The notes below the pieces were generated by a model, which saw only the letters and a program-made list of their open reading frames with translations, was not told where the DNA came from and did not search any database. From NCBI GenBank assembly GCA_947495295.1, contig CANLYJ010000004.1:124001-188000 (forward strand): a DNA stretch of 64,000 nucleotides, written 5' to 3'. Shown here piece by piece: positions 1 through 8,528 of this stretch (position 1 is the first letter of the stretch; each line of letters starts with the position of its first letter). Origin of the DNA: an uncultured Paracoccaceae bacterium (lineage in GTDB: Bacteria > Pseudomonadota > Alphaproteobacteria > Rhodobacterales > Rhodobacteraceae). A program made the translations under genes and the position numbers.

Positions 1-693
1 CAAGGCTGGAATGAAGACAAGAAAGCAGCCCGCGATAATACCCGGTTTGGACAGCGGTGCCGTGACGGACCAGAATGCCTGAATACGGGTGCAGCCGAGA
101 TCTTCTGCGGCTTCGAGCAATGTGCCGTCCAGCTTTTCCAAGGTTGCATAGATCGGTAACACCATGAAAGGCAGGTAAGTGTAGACGATGCCGATATAGA
201 CAGCGATGTCGGTGTTCAGGATCTTGGCTGGCTCAGCGAGAATCCCTGTCCAGATCAGAAACTGGTTTAAAAACCCTTCGTTCGACAAGATTCCAATCCA
301 CGCATAAACGCGGATCAGAAAGCTGGTCCAAAACGGCAGAATGATCAGCAGCATCAGCGTTGGACGCCAATGATTCGGGGCATTTGCCATGCCGTAAGCG
401 ATTGGGAAACCGACAAGTAGTGTCAGGAATGTCGCGATCAACGCGATTTTCAGGCTGGAAAGGTAGGCTTTCCAATACAGGTCGTCTTCGGTCAGGAACC
501 AGAAGTTTTCAAGATCAAGCTCTGCCCAGAATGCACGAAACCCTGTCCAACCGTCGGACAGGTCAAGCTGCGGCGTATAAGGCGGGATCGACAGGGCAAC
601 ATCGGACAGCGCGATTTTCAACACGATGCCAAAAGGCACCAAAAACAGGATCAACAGCCATAAATAAGGGATACTTATAAGAAGCCTGCGCAT
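1..693 (-). CDS. potH: Putrescine-type ABC transporter permease, PotH/PotB-like (partial, runs off left edge)
   Basis: This is an inner-membrane permease of a polyamine ABC importer. The frame opens with ATG at 693 and stays open for 231 codons to the window edge, so the C-terminus is missing. The protein starts MRRLLISIPYLWLLILFLVP, a first membrane segment, followed by a periplasmic stretch and further hydrophobic segments. The permease EAA loop is visible near residues 195-220 (EAAEDLGCTR...PLSKPG), the contact point for the ATPase. It starts 4 bases after the stop of the ATPase gene, so the two are one operon with the binding protein upstream. Family assignment is by recognition of PotH/PotB-like sequence; the substrate is inferred from the neighbours. 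A second permease (PotI/PotC-like) is expected beyond the edge. Confidence 0.85.
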   Translation of the reverse strand, partial: MRRLLISIPYLWLLILFLVPFGIVLKIALSDVALSIPPYTPQLDLSDGWTGFRAFWAELDLENFWFLTEDDLYWKAYLSSLKIALIATFLTLLVGFPIAYGMANAPNHWRPTLMLLIILPFWTSFLIRVYAWIGILSNEGFLNQFLIWTGILAEPAKILNTDIAVYIGIVYTYLPFMVLPIYATLEKLDGTLLEAAEDLGCTRIQAFWSVTAPLSKPGIIAGCFLVFIPAL

Positions 694-697
694 CTCG

Positions 698-1828
698 TCA
701 GTCCCGCAAGACCAAGCCAGCCGTGTCCGTCCAGGATAGCCAGACCGGGTCTTCCCATGTGATATCGCGCCGGGCGATCCGCCGGTTGTTGGCGGTTTGT
801 GATTTCACGATGACGCCGTTTGCCAGGGCAACGTGATAGGTCGACATGTTACCCAGATAGGCGATGTCGATCACCTTGCCCTGAACCTTGTTTGCGGCCT
901 GCGGCTCATCTTTGCTGATCGACACCTTTTCTGGGCGGATCACGAAACTTGCAGGTTCACCTTGTACGACGCGGCTGCCTGTCATGCCGGTGATCGGAGT
1001 TGCGCCTTCGGCCCATATCAGTTGCGTGTTTTCCAGCACCTCAGACGCGGTGCCAGTAATGATGTTCACGTCGCCGATGAAATCCGCCACGTAGACGGAG
1101 TTGGGGCTTTCATAGACCCGGTCGGGCGTGTCGACCTGTTTCAGTAAGCCGTTATCCATCACAGCGATGCGGCTGGCGACTGTCATCGCTTCTTCCTGAT
1201 CATGGGTCACGATGACGAATGTCGTGCCCGTCTTTTCCTGGATATCCATCAGCTCAAACTGGGTTTCCTGCCGCAGCTTTTTATCCAGCGCGCCCAGCGG
1301 TTCATCCAGTAGCAGGAGTTTTGGTGCCTTTGCCAAAGCGCGAGCAAGTGCGACACGCTGGCGCTGTCCACCGGATATCTGGTGTGGTTTGCGCCTGGCG
1401 AACTTTTGCAATTGCACAAGACGCAGCATTTCATCGACACGGCCCTGGATTTCGGATTTTGGCATGTCAGAGCGTTTCAGGCCAAAAGCGATATTGTCAG
1501 CAACACTCAGATGCGGGAACAGCGCGTAAGACTGGAACATCATGTTCACCGCCCGCTTATTGGCGGGGATGCCTGCCATGTTCTGGCCGTCGATAGTGAT
1601 TGTGCCCTCGGTCACATCTTCAAAACCGCCCAGCATCCGCATAAGGGTCGTCTTGCCGCAGCCGGATGGGCCAAGCAGGGCAAAGAATTCTTTTGGATAG
1701 ATTTGCAGATCAATATTGTCGATGGCGGTGAAGCTGCCAAACTGTTTTGTGACACCATCAAATGAGATTAATGGTGTGGCGTCGGCATCTTCCCAAGGGG
1801 CGAAACCTGAGGCGTGGTCAGAAGGCAT
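698..1828 (-). CDS. potG: Putrescine ABC transporter ATP-binding protein, PotG/PotA-like
   Basis: This is the ATPase subunit of the polyamine importer, 376 residues, the usual size for PotG. Walker A (GPSGCGKTT) is at residues 53-61, the Q-loop at about 99 (MMFQSYALFP), the ABC signature (SGGQRQR) at 152-158, Walker B (LLLLDEP) at 171-177 and the switch histidine in VTHDQEEA. A C-terminal TOBE-type domain occupies about 285-370. The match to E. coli PotG is close through the nucleotide-binding core as far as I recall that sequence. The gene lies between potF and potH on the same strand. Substrate (putrescine or spermidine) is inferred from the flanking PotF-like protein and the puu-type genes. 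Confidence 0.93.
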   Translation of the reverse strand: MPSDHASGFAPWEDADATPLISFDGVTKQFGSFTAIDNIDLQIYPKEFFALLGPSGCGKTTLMRMLGGFEDVTEGTITIDGQNMAGIPANKRAVNMMFQSYALFPHLSVADNIAFGLKRSDMPKSEIQGRVDEMLRLVQLQKFARRKPHQISGGQRQRVALARALAKAPKLLLLDEPLGALDKKLRQETQFELMDIQEKTGTTFVIVTHDQEEAMTVASRIAVMDNGLLKQVDTPDRVYESPNSVYVADFIGDVNIITGTASEVLENTQLIWAEGATPITGMTGSRVVQGEPASFVIRPEKVSISKDEPQAANKVQGKVIDIAYLGNMSTYHVALANGVIVKSQTANNRRIARRDITWEDPVWLSWTDTAGLVLRD

Positions 1829-1882
1829 AGCGTACCCCGTGTTGGTGGGCAGCGCCCAAATGGCACTGGCCCAAGATCAAGC

Positions 1883-2962
1883 TTAGGTGCCTGATTTGAT
1901 CTTTGTCCACAGCCGGGTCACTGTGCGCTGCACTTTTGGTGCGTAAGGTGTCGTTGTGTACAGGTTTTCCAGCGTCGCCTCGTCCGGGTAGATCGCTGTA
2001 TCGCCGATCACGTCTTCGACCAGAAATTCCTGCGATGCGGCGTTGCCATTCGCATAGTAAACATAGTTCGACGCAGCTGCCATGTTTTCAGCATCCAGAA
2101 TGAAATTCAGGAACTGATGCGCGGCATCGGGGTTCGGGGCATCGGCAGGGATGGCCATCTGGTCAAACCACATCAACGCACCCTCAGCAGGGGCGTTATA
2201 GGCGATTTCGACGCCATTATCGGCCTCTGCCGCGCGGTCGCGGGCCTGCAGGATGTCACCGGACCAGCCGACAGCGACGCAGATATCACCGTTGGCCAAT
2301 GCGTTGATATATTCAGAGCTGTGGAATTTGGTCACGTAAGGGCGAACCGCCATCAAAAGTGGTTCGACCTTGGCAATCACGTCTGGGTCCTGGCTGTCGG
2401 GGTCTTCACCGATATAGTTCAGCGCAGCAGGAATGATCTCAGATGGGGCATCCAGCATGTGAACGCCACATGCGGCCAATTTTTCCATATTCTCCGGCTC
2501 GAAAACAAGAGCCAAAGACCCGATCGGGGCATCATCACCCAGAATCTCCTGCACCTTGCCGACATTCACGCCGATCCCGGTTGTGCCCCACATGTAGTTG
2601 ATTGAATAGGCGTTACCGGGGTCGTACTGCGCGGTCCGTTCTTCGATCACGTCCCACAGGTTCTCGGCATTTGGCAGTTTGGAACGATCCAACTCTTGAA
2701 AAGCACCAGCTGTGATTTGGCGCTGGAGAAACGTGCCCGAGGGCACAACAACATCATAGCCAGACGAACCAGCCAACATCTTTGTTTCAAGCACTTCGTT
2801 GCTGTCGAACACATCGTAAATCAGCTCAATACCGGTTTCCGCTTCGAATTTCTCGAGCAGTTCTTCGTCGATATAGTCTGACCAGTTATAAACGCGGACT
2901 TCGTCAGCGATTGCCGTCGTCGCGGCAAGTCCAAGTGCAATCGTGAATGTTGTGGTTCTCAT
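1883..2962 (-). CDS. potF: Periplasmic putrescine-binding protein, PotF-like
   Basis: This is the periplasmic solute-binding protein that delivers polyamine to the permeases. The frame is open further upstream to 3091, but the ATG at 2962 is preferred: it follows a good ribosome site (AGAGGAGC) and begins a signal peptide (MRTTTFTIALGLAATTAIADE). The mature protein opens with VRVYNWSDYI and contains YDVFDSNEVLETKMLAGSSG and YMWGTTGIG, hallmark stretches of PotF/PotD. Length is 359 residues. It is the promoter-proximal gene of the leftward operon. The promoter region is shared with the divergent GntR gene and carries a palindrome at 2987-2999. Confidence 0.93.
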   Translation of the reverse strand: MRTTTFTIALGLAATTAIADEVRVYNWSDYIDEELLEKFEAETGIELIYDVFDSNEVLETKMLAGSSGYDVVVPSGTFLQRQITAGAFQELDRSKLPNAENLWDVIEERTAQYDPGNAYSINYMWGTTGIGVNVGKVQEILGDDAPIGSLALVFEPENMEKLAACGVHMLDAPSEIIPAALNYIGEDPDSQDPDVIAKVEPLLMAVRPYVTKFHSSEYINALANGDICVAVGWSGDILQARDRAAEADNGVEIAYNAPAEGALMWFDQMAIPADAPNPDAAHQFLNFILDAENMAAASNYVYYANGNAASQEFLVEDVIGDTAIYPDEATLENLYTTTPYAPKVQRTVTRLWTKIKSGT

Positions 2963-2986
2963 AGAGCGCTCCTCTGTTTCAAGAAT

Positions 2987-2999
2987 AATTTGATCAAAA
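2987..2999. promoter_or_regulatory. Palindromic operator-like site between potF and the GntR gene
   Basis: AATTTGATCAAAA contains a perfect 10-base palindrome (TTTGATCAAA). It lies in the 66-base gap between the divergent potF and GntR genes, and the same 12 bases recur at 3709-3720. A TTTGACA stretch at 3000-3006 could be a -35 element for the rightward gene. A role as operator of the adjacent GntR protein is inferred. Confidence 0.55.
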
Positions 3000-3028
3000 C
3001 TTTGACAATTGCAAGGAATTTCGCTTGA

Positions 3029-3700
3029 GTGCCTCTCGACCCCTCCTTGATTACGCAGAGAATGAACAGCGAAGCCAAAATACCAGAGCATTTAACCGTC
3101 TACAGTCGGTTAAAGGACATGATCCTGCTGGGCCGGTTTGCGCCGGGGCAGGCGCTGACTATTTTTGGGTTGGCAGAAGAGATACATGCCGGAACGACGC
3201 CTGTCCGGGAAGCATTGCGGCGGCTCACAGCGGAACATGCGCTGACATCGCTGGAAAACCGCCGGATTATTGTGCCGGAACTCAGCGACAAGGATATTGA
3301 TGATATCTATTTCTTGCGGTTGATGGTCGAACCAGAGCTCGCGCGTCAGGCGACAAAGAACATGACCGCGCAGACAATTGATCGGCTGCAGGACATTGAT
3401 ACGCAGATTAATGATGCTCTCGATCACGGTGATGTAGAAGCATATCTTGAACGTAATAACCGCTTTCACTTCGCCATCTATGAAACTGCCCGGTCGCAGG
3501 TCCTGTTTCATACCGCGCGGTCACTATGGGTTCAGATCGGACCTAGCCTGCGTATTGTTTGTGGCCGATATGGCACCGCAAATATGCCGGATAAGCATAG
3601 TGAACTGCTTGAGGCACTTAGCAGGCGCGACGAAAACGCAGCCGCGCAGGCGATGCGGGATGACCTAGAGCAAAGTCGTTTGCTTATTTCTGCGCCGTAG
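3029..3700 (+). CDS. GntR-family transcriptional regulator, FCD type
   Basis: This is a DNA-binding regulator with an N-terminal winged helix-turn-helix (about residues 17-80, with GTTPVREALRRLTAEHAL as the recognition region) and an all-helical FCD effector domain (about 90-215). The metal/ligand-type residues DIDTQIND...RNNRFHFAIYE are present. Two starts are possible: GTG at 3029 has AAGGAA ten bases upstream, while ATG at 3062 (MNSEAKIPEH) lacks a clear ribosome site. The GTG is used here without strong conviction. It is divergent from potF and upstream of the puuA-like gene, with matching palindromes on both sides, so it probably controls both. The ligand may be a polyamine or a glutamylated intermediate; this is inference. 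Confidence 0.9.
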   Translation: MPLDPSLITQRMNSEAKIPEHLTVYSRLKDMILLGRFAPGQALTIFGLAEEIHAGTTPVREALRRLTAEHALTSLENRRIIVPELSDKDIDDIYFLRLMVEPELARQATKNMTAQTIDRLQDIDTQINDALDHGDVEAYLERNNRFHFAIYETARSQVLFHTARSLWVQIGPSLRIVCGRYGTANMPDKHSELLEALSRRDENAAAQAMRDDLEQSRLLISAP

Positions 3701-3708
3701 TCGCCAAA

Positions 3709-3722
3709 AATTTGATCAAATT
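3709..3722. promoter_or_regulatory. Perfect 14-base palindrome upstream of puuA-like gene
   Basis: AATTTGATCAAATT is its own reverse complement. It sits between the GntR stop and the ATG at 3738, and shares its first 12 bases with the site at 2987. Position and repetition suggest an operator of the neighbouring GntR regulator. Confidence 0.6.
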
Positions 3723-3737
3723 AGAAAGCCGGGTATT

Positions 3738-5126
3738 ATGAAAAAGCGGAAGCACACCAACGCGACGGAGGCATGGTTGGACCATCTGCCCGCCGCTTGC
3801 GCAAGTTATCTTGACGGTCAGGCGGTCGAAGAGGTTGAAATCGTGATCCCCGACCTTGCTGGCACGTCCCGTGGCAAGGCGATGCTGGCCCGGAAGTTCA
3901 GGCCGGATGAGACGTATTTTCTGCCTATTTCCCTTTTTTACCAAACGATATCAGGTGAATACGTGGACATGGATATCACCAACCAATGGTTGGAACGGGA
4001 TGTTGTATTGGTTCCTGACCTATCTACTGCATCGGCTGTGCCGTGGGCTGGTGTGCCCACATTGCAAGTCATCTGCGACATGAAAGAGCGTGAGGACGGT
4101 GCGTTGGAAATCGCACCGCGAACCGTGTTGCGGCGGGTCCTTGATTTGTATGATGTGCTTGGCCTGAAAGCGGTCGTGGCCCCCGAACTGGAATTCTATC
4201 TGACAAAGCAGAATGTCGATCCAAATGAACCGATAGAACCGCCTGTTGGTCGCACGGGCCGAAAGGGTTTCGGTCGTCAGGTCTATTCCATGGCGGCGGT
4301 GGATGAATACGGGCCGGTGATCGACACCGTCTATGATTTTGCAGAAGAACAAGGCCTTCAAATCGATACCGTCATTCAGGAAGGCGGCGCGGGTCAGATC
4401 GAGATCAATCTGCAACATGGCGACCCGATGAATTTGGCCGATCAGGTGTTTTACTTCAAACGGACCATCCGCGAGGCGGCGTTGAAGCATGAGGTGTTTG
4501 CAACCTTCATGGCCAAACCGATGCGGGACGAGCCTGGCAGTGCCATGCATCTGCATCAGTCCATCATCCACAAGAAAACCGGAAAAAACATATTCTCGAA
4601 CGAGGATGGGACGCCTTCGGATGCGTTTTATCATTTCATCGGGGGATCGCAGAAATACCTCAACCAAGCTGTTCCGCTGTTGGCGCCTTATGTGAATTCC
4701 TATCGTCGTATCACCATTGACGGGCAAAGCGCGCCGGCCAATCTTGAATGGGCGGCAGATAATCGGACGACGGGTTTGCGGATACCACATTCTGGCCCTG
4801 ACGCTCGTCGGGTTGAAAACCGGGTGATCGGGATGGATTGTAATCCTTATCTGGCGATCGCCGCCTCCCTTGCTTGCGGGCTTTTGGGCATGCGCAATAA
4901 GATTGCCCCGCGCAGTGAGGCGGTGGATGAGGTTTTCGAAGTGGATAACCCCTTGCCGGGCAGCTTGATCGCGGCCCTCGCGTGGTTCGAAGAGGCCGAC
5001 GAAATCTGGGATGTGCTGGGGCCTGAATTCTGCAAGCTCTATCTTGATATCAAACGGGCCGAAAACGAGGAATATCAGCGCGAAATCTCACCCTGGGAAC
5101 GGCGGCATCTGCTGTTGCACGTTTGA
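3738..5126 (+). CDS. puuA: Glutamine synthetase-family gamma-glutamylpolyamine synthetase (PuuA-like), copy 1
   Basis: This protein is predicted to join glutamate to a polyamine amine group using ATP, the first step of the glutamylated putrescine pathway. It has 462 residues. Glutamine synthetase features are in order: a beta-grasp N-terminus with VVIPDLAGTSRGK-type sequence, APELEFYL (about 147-155) with metal-ligand glutamate, EINLQHGDP, FMAKP (about 257), HLHQS (about 272), NSYRR, NRTTGLRIP and the ENRVIG...NPYL block. The regulatory adenylylation loop of true GlnA is absent, as in PuuA. Its TGA overlaps the ATG of the next gene (TGATG). Amine specificity cannot be read from sequence; other monoamines are possible. 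Confidence 0.88.
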   Translation: MKKRKHTNATEAWLDHLPAACASYLDGQAVEEVEIVIPDLAGTSRGKAMLARKFRPDETYFLPISLFYQTISGEYVDMDITNQWLERDVVLVPDLSTASAVPWAGVPTLQVICDMKEREDGALEIAPRTVLRRVLDLYDVLGLKAVVAPELEFYLTKQNVDPNEPIEPPVGRTGRKGFGRQVYSMAAVDEYGPVIDTVYDFAEEQGLQIDTVIQEGGAGQIEINLQHGDPMNLADQVFYFKRTIREAALKHEVFATFMAKPMRDEPGSAMHLHQSIIHKKTGKNIFSNEDGTPSDAFYHFIGGSQKYLNQAVPLLAPYVNSYRRITIDGQSAPANLEWAADNRTTGLRIPHSGPDARRVENRVIGMDCNPYLAIAASLACGLLGMRNKIAPRSEAVDEVFEVDNPLPGSLIAALAWFEEADEIWDVLGPEFCKLYLDIKRAENEEYQREISPWERRHLLLHV

Positions 5127-6427
5127 TGAACCTTCTGGATATCAATGACAGTCCCGGCGCCTATCCGGGGACCTACTACGCTGCGAATGCGCAGCCCTTG
5201 GGAAACTGCGCGCCGGTGCAAGGCGATGTCCGATGCGATGTTTGCGTTGTGGGTGGCGGATTTACCGGCCTTTCGACGGCATTGCATCTGGCGCATCGGG
5301 GCTATGACGTCCGCTTGGTCGAGGCACAAAGGATCGGCTTTGGTGCATCAGGCCGCAATGGCGGTCAGGTTGGGCAAGGTCAGCGTCGTGACCAGGACGA
5401 GTTGGAACAGATGTTTGGCAAGGACCGGGCGCATGCGCTTTGGCATATTGGTACGCAGGCGGTCGAATTGGTCCGCGATTTGTCGACATCCGATTTGATC
5501 CATGCCGATTTCCATCCGGGTATCGTGCATGCGGATCACAGGGAACGCTTTGTCGATCATTCCAAAGCTTATGTCGAAAAGATGCACCGCGACTATGATT
5601 ACAGCGACATCCGCTTTGTTACGAAATCCGAAATACAGGAGATTGTGGCGTCGCCCGCCTATCACGGCGGCACGCTGGACACCCGCTCTGGCCATATTGA
5701 CCCGCTGCAACTGGCGCTGGGTCTTGGGCGGATGGCCCAGGCAGCAGGCGCAAAACTGCACGAGGGGTCGCGGGTTACCCGCATCACGGATAGTCAAAAG
5801 CCCGTTGTGCATACCAATCAGGCCAAGGTCACGGCAGATCATCTGGTCTTGGCGTGTAACGGCTATATTGGAGATCTGCACGGTGACGTCACCCGCCGCG
5901 TCATGCCGATCAACAACTTCATTCTTGCGACGGCGCCCATGACCCCCGACGCACAGGAAGCCATTTTGCGGGGGAATGTCGCTGTTGCCGATTCCAAGTT
6001 CGTGGTGAACTACTTTCGCTTTAGTGACGACCATCGATTGCTGTTTGGTGGCACGGAGAGCTATGGCTACCGCTTTCCCAAAGATATCGAAGGCAAGGTG
6101 CGCCCGGCATTGGCCGAAATTTACCCGCAACTGGCCGACGTGAAAGTGGATTATGCTTGGGGCGGAACACTTGGTATCACCATGAACCGTCTGCCGCATT
6201 TTGTCCGTTATGGCGGTAACATCCTAAGCATGTCCGGGTTTTCGGGGCAGGGGGTGGCATTGGGCACGTTGTCGGGGCAGATCGCAGCGGAGGCGATCGC
6301 CGGGCAGGCGGAGCGGTTCGACATCATGGCGCAAATCCCAACGCCGCGCTTTCCGGGCGGCAAAGGTTTTCAACATCCGCTGCTTGTCTTGGCGATGCTG
6401 TGGTACTCATTTCGGGACAAGTTTTAG
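5126..6427 (+). CDS. puuB: FAD-dependent amine oxidoreductase, PuuB-like, copy 1
   Basis: This is predicted to oxidise gamma-glutamylputrescine to the aldehyde. It is a 433-residue DAO-family flavoprotein with the dinucleotide-binding GGGFTG at residues 43-48, an acidic end of strand 2 (VRLVEA) and ASGRNGGQ at about 74-81, the typical PuuB/glycine-oxidase signature. The C-terminal FSGQGVALGTLSGQIAAEAI completes the FAD site. I start it at ATG 5126, which forms TGATG with the PuuA stop, rather than the in-frame TTG one codon earlier. The stop overlaps that of the convergent GntR gene (TTAG, 6424-6427). Together with copy 1 of PuuA it forms a coupled two-gene unit. Confidence 0.88.
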   Translation: MNLLDINDSPGAYPGTYYAANAQPLGNCAPVQGDVRCDVCVVGGGFTGLSTALHLAHRGYDVRLVEAQRIGFGASGRNGGQVGQGQRRDQDELEQMFGKDRAHALWHIGTQAVELVRDLSTSDLIHADFHPGIVHADHRERFVDHSKAYVEKMHRDYDYSDIRFVTKSEIQEIVASPAYHGGTLDTRSGHIDPLQLALGLGRMAQAAGAKLHEGSRVTRITDSQKPVVHTNQAKVTADHLVLACNGYIGDLHGDVTRRVMPINNFILATAPMTPDAQEAILRGNVAVADSKFVVNYFRFSDDHRLLFGGTESYGYRFPKDIEGKVRPALAEIYPQLADVKVDYAWGGTLGITMNRLPHFVRYGGNILSMSGFSGQGVALGTLSGQIAAEAIAGQAERFDIMAQIPTPRFPGGKGFQHPLLVLAMLWYSFRDKF

Positions 6428-7116
6428 GCAATCTTGGCCTTTGACCGTGATGCGATGGCATTTTTGCCTGCGGCCCCCACGCCGTCTTCGATGTCGTGTT
6501 GGATGGCGGCGACCAGCGCGGCTTCGTTACGGGTTTCCAGCGCCGTCAGGATTTCCTTGTGCCGGTCAACGACATAAAATGTTTCGAGCGCTGTGATGAC
6601 TTCACGTTGAAACGGACCCAGTTGTAGCCAGACGCTTTCAACCAGTGACATGGATGTCTGGTTTGGGTTTGCGCAGTAGAGCTTACTATGAAAAGCCTGA
6701 TTAAGCACGGTCAGCGCATCATAGTCATCCGCCGAGAGTGCGGCGTCCATCTGCGCATCTATCGCTTGCAAGGAATCGATCAGCACGTTGGAAACATAGG
6801 GCAAAGCCCGTTTTGCGGCGTGGGTTTCCAATGCGATCCGCGTCGCGATCAAATCGTCGAAACGGCCTGCGGTCATTGCCGGCACCAGCATGCGCCGGTT
6901 GTCCTGCATCTGAATGGCCGCTTCGGAGTTCAGCCGTCGCAACGCTTCGCGGATCGGGGTCAGGCCGATGCCCAGCTTGTCGGCCAGCCCACGCATTGTC
7001 AGGGTCGCCCCGGTCGGAATCGCTCCCACGAGGATCGCGTGGCGTAGGCGCTGATAGGCGCGTTCCTGGCTTGTAATATCAGCCGTCATCTCAAGGTCTG
7101 GGATGTCATACATCAT
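6424..7116 (-). CDS. GntR-family transcriptional regulator, FCD type (second polyamine-region regulator)
   Basis: This is a winged helix-turn-helix regulator with an FCD effector domain. The DNA-binding part reads RAYQRLRHAILVG...TMRGLADKLGIGLTPIREALRRL, and the helical domain contains NQAFHSKLY. The frame extends to a GTG at 7185, but that would run through the repeats at 7160-7210, so I favour ATG 7116 (MMYDIPDLEM, 230 residues); none of the starts has a strong ribosome site. It is divergent from puuA copy 2 and its stop overlaps that of puuB copy 1. It is related in organisation to the regulator at 3029-3700, suggesting duplication of a regulator-puuA-puuB module. Likely autoregulated; its ligand is unknown. 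Confidence 0.85.
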   Translation of the reverse strand: MMYDIPDLEMTADITSQERAYQRLRHAILVGAIPTGATLTMRGLADKLGIGLTPIREALRRLNSEAAIQMQDNRRMLVPAMTAGRFDDLIATRIALETHAAKRALPYVSNVLIDSLQAIDAQMDAALSADDYDALTVLNQAFHSKLYCANPNQTSMSLVESVWLQLGPFQREVITALETFYVVDRHKEILTALETRNEAALVAAIQHDIEDGVGAAGKNAIASRSKAKIA

Positions 7117-7159
7117 CTGAAAGGCCAGGTTGTTATGGGCCAGATTGCTAAATGGTAAC

Positions 7160-7210
7160 TTGACTTTGGTCAATAATGTTATCACATCGAAATAAATGAT
7201 ATCACATTAT
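7160..7210. promoter_or_regulatory. Divergent promoter with phased direct repeats and a small palindrome
   Basis: The region between the GntR gene and puuA copy 2 contains two near-identical 13-base repeats, AATGTTATCACAT (7175-7187) and AATGATATCACAT (7195-7207), exactly 20 bases apart, or about two helical turns. Just beside them is the inverted repeat TTGAC-TTTG-GTCAA (7160-7173). The motifs differ from the TTTGATCAAA sites of the first regulator. A role as binding sites for the adjacent GntR protein is inferred. Confidence 0.5.
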
Positions 7211-8528
7211 GGGCAACCCGCTGATGGCGTATTCCGCACCTGCACCAGACGACCTGACATCGATCCACATCATGTTGACCGATTTGAATGGTGTTGCACG
7301 CGGCAAACGCATCCCGGGCGGGCAGGCGGAAAAAGCGCTGGACGGAGGAATTCGTATGCCGTTTTCAGCCTCCGCTATTGATATCTGGGGACGCGATGTT
7401 GAAGGCAATGCCTTGATTTTTGAGAAGGGCGATGGCGATGGCATATGCCGCCCGATCCGTGATGAGGTGATGGCCGCCCCATGGTTGGGATCACAGGCTG
7501 GGCTTGTCCCCGTCTGGATGTTTGACGAAACCGGCGCACCAAGCCCGTTTGACCCGCGTCAGGCTCTTTCGCGGGTTTTGGAACGCTTTCATGCCCGCGA
7601 CCTCACCCCCGTTGTTGCCACCGAGTTGGAATTCTACCTGACCCCGTTATCGCCAGATGATCGTCGGTTTTCAGTCGAAGGCGTCTTGTCATTGCAGCAA
7701 CTGAATACCGTCACCCCGTTGCTGGACGATATTTATGCGGCCTGCGCCGCCAATGACATTCCTGCCGACGCCGCCATTTCGGAATGCGGCCGTGGCCAGT
7801 TCGAAGTGAACCTGTTGCACCATAACGATGCCCTTTTGGCCGCAGATGATGCGATCTTGTTCAAGACCATCGTCAAGGGCTTTGCCCAGAAACATGGGTT
7901 CGCCGCAAATTTCATGGCCAAACCGCATGGTGACGCTGCAGGTAGTGGCTTGCATGTGCATTTTTCCCTTCTCGATGCGTCGGGCCAGAATGTGTTTGAT
8001 GACGGCACCGATGAAGGGTCGGGTGTTTTGAAGCATGCGGTTGCGGGCCTGTTGGAGGCGATGCCCCAAACAGCGCTGATCTTTGCCCCGCATTTTAACA
8101 GCTATCGCCGTCTTAGTCCGGATTCGCATGCGCCCACCGCAATTTCCTGGGGTTATGAGAACCGGACGGCAGCGGTCCGCATTCCCGGTGGCCCGCACGC
8201 GGCGCGCAGGATCGAACATCGGGTGGCCGGGGCTGATGCGAACCCCTATCTGGTTTTGGCTGCGGTTCTTGGCGCGGCTTTGATTGGTATAGAGAATGGG
8301 GATACCCCACCGCACCCCGTCGATGGCAATTCCTATGTGTCAGATGCCCAGCAACTGCCAACCGACTGGGCCGCAGCGGTTGCTGCTTTCGCGGCTGGCA
8401 AACTGACCCGTCAGATACTTCCTGACGCCCTTTGCGACTTGTTGGTGCTGGCTAAACGTCAGGAAATCGCCCGTTTCCTTCAGGACGTGACCCCGTTTGA
8501 ACATTTGACTTATGCGGAGCATATCTGA
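7209..8528 (+). CDS. Glutamine synthetase-family gamma-glutamylamine synthetase (PuuA-like), copy 2
   Basis: This is a 439-residue glutamine synthetase homologue, shorter than and clearly diverged from copy 1. Core motifs remain: LTDLNGVARGKRIPGG near the N-terminus, ATELEFYL (about 134-141), GQFEVNLLHH, NFMAKP, GSGLHVHFS, FNSYRRL, NRTAAVRIPGG and EHRVAGADANPYL. No adenylylation loop is seen. ATG 7209 is used; ATG 7224 is an alternative because 7209 abuts the repeats at 7195-7207. It is coupled to the next gene by TGATG. Divergence from copy 1 suggests a different amine substrate, which is inference. Confidence 0.85.
   Translation: MGNPLMAYSAPAPDDLTSIHIMLTDLNGVARGKRIPGGQAEKALDGGIRMPFSASAIDIWGRDVEGNALIFEKGDGDGICRPIRDEVMAAPWLGSQAGLVPVWMFDETGAPSPFDPRQALSRVLERFHARDLTPVVATELEFYLTPLSPDDRRFSVEGVLSLQQLNTVTPLLDDIYAACAANDIPADAAISECGRGQFEVNLLHHNDALLAADDAILFKTIVKGFAQKHGFAANFMAKPHGDAAGSGLHVHFSLLDASGQNVFDDGTDEGSGVLKHAVAGLLEAMPQTALIFAPHFNSYRRLSPDSHAPTAISWGYENRTAAVRIPGGPHAARRIEHRVAGADANPYLVLAAVLGAALIGIENGDTPPHPVDGNSYVSDAQQLPTDWAAAVAAFAAGKLTRQILPDALCDLLVLAKRQEIARFLQDVTPFEHLTYAEHI

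Noticed and set aside
5348-6199. Minus-strand frame opposite puuB copy 1
   Set aside because: The opposite strand codes a well-conserved flavoprotein; no family signal on this one.
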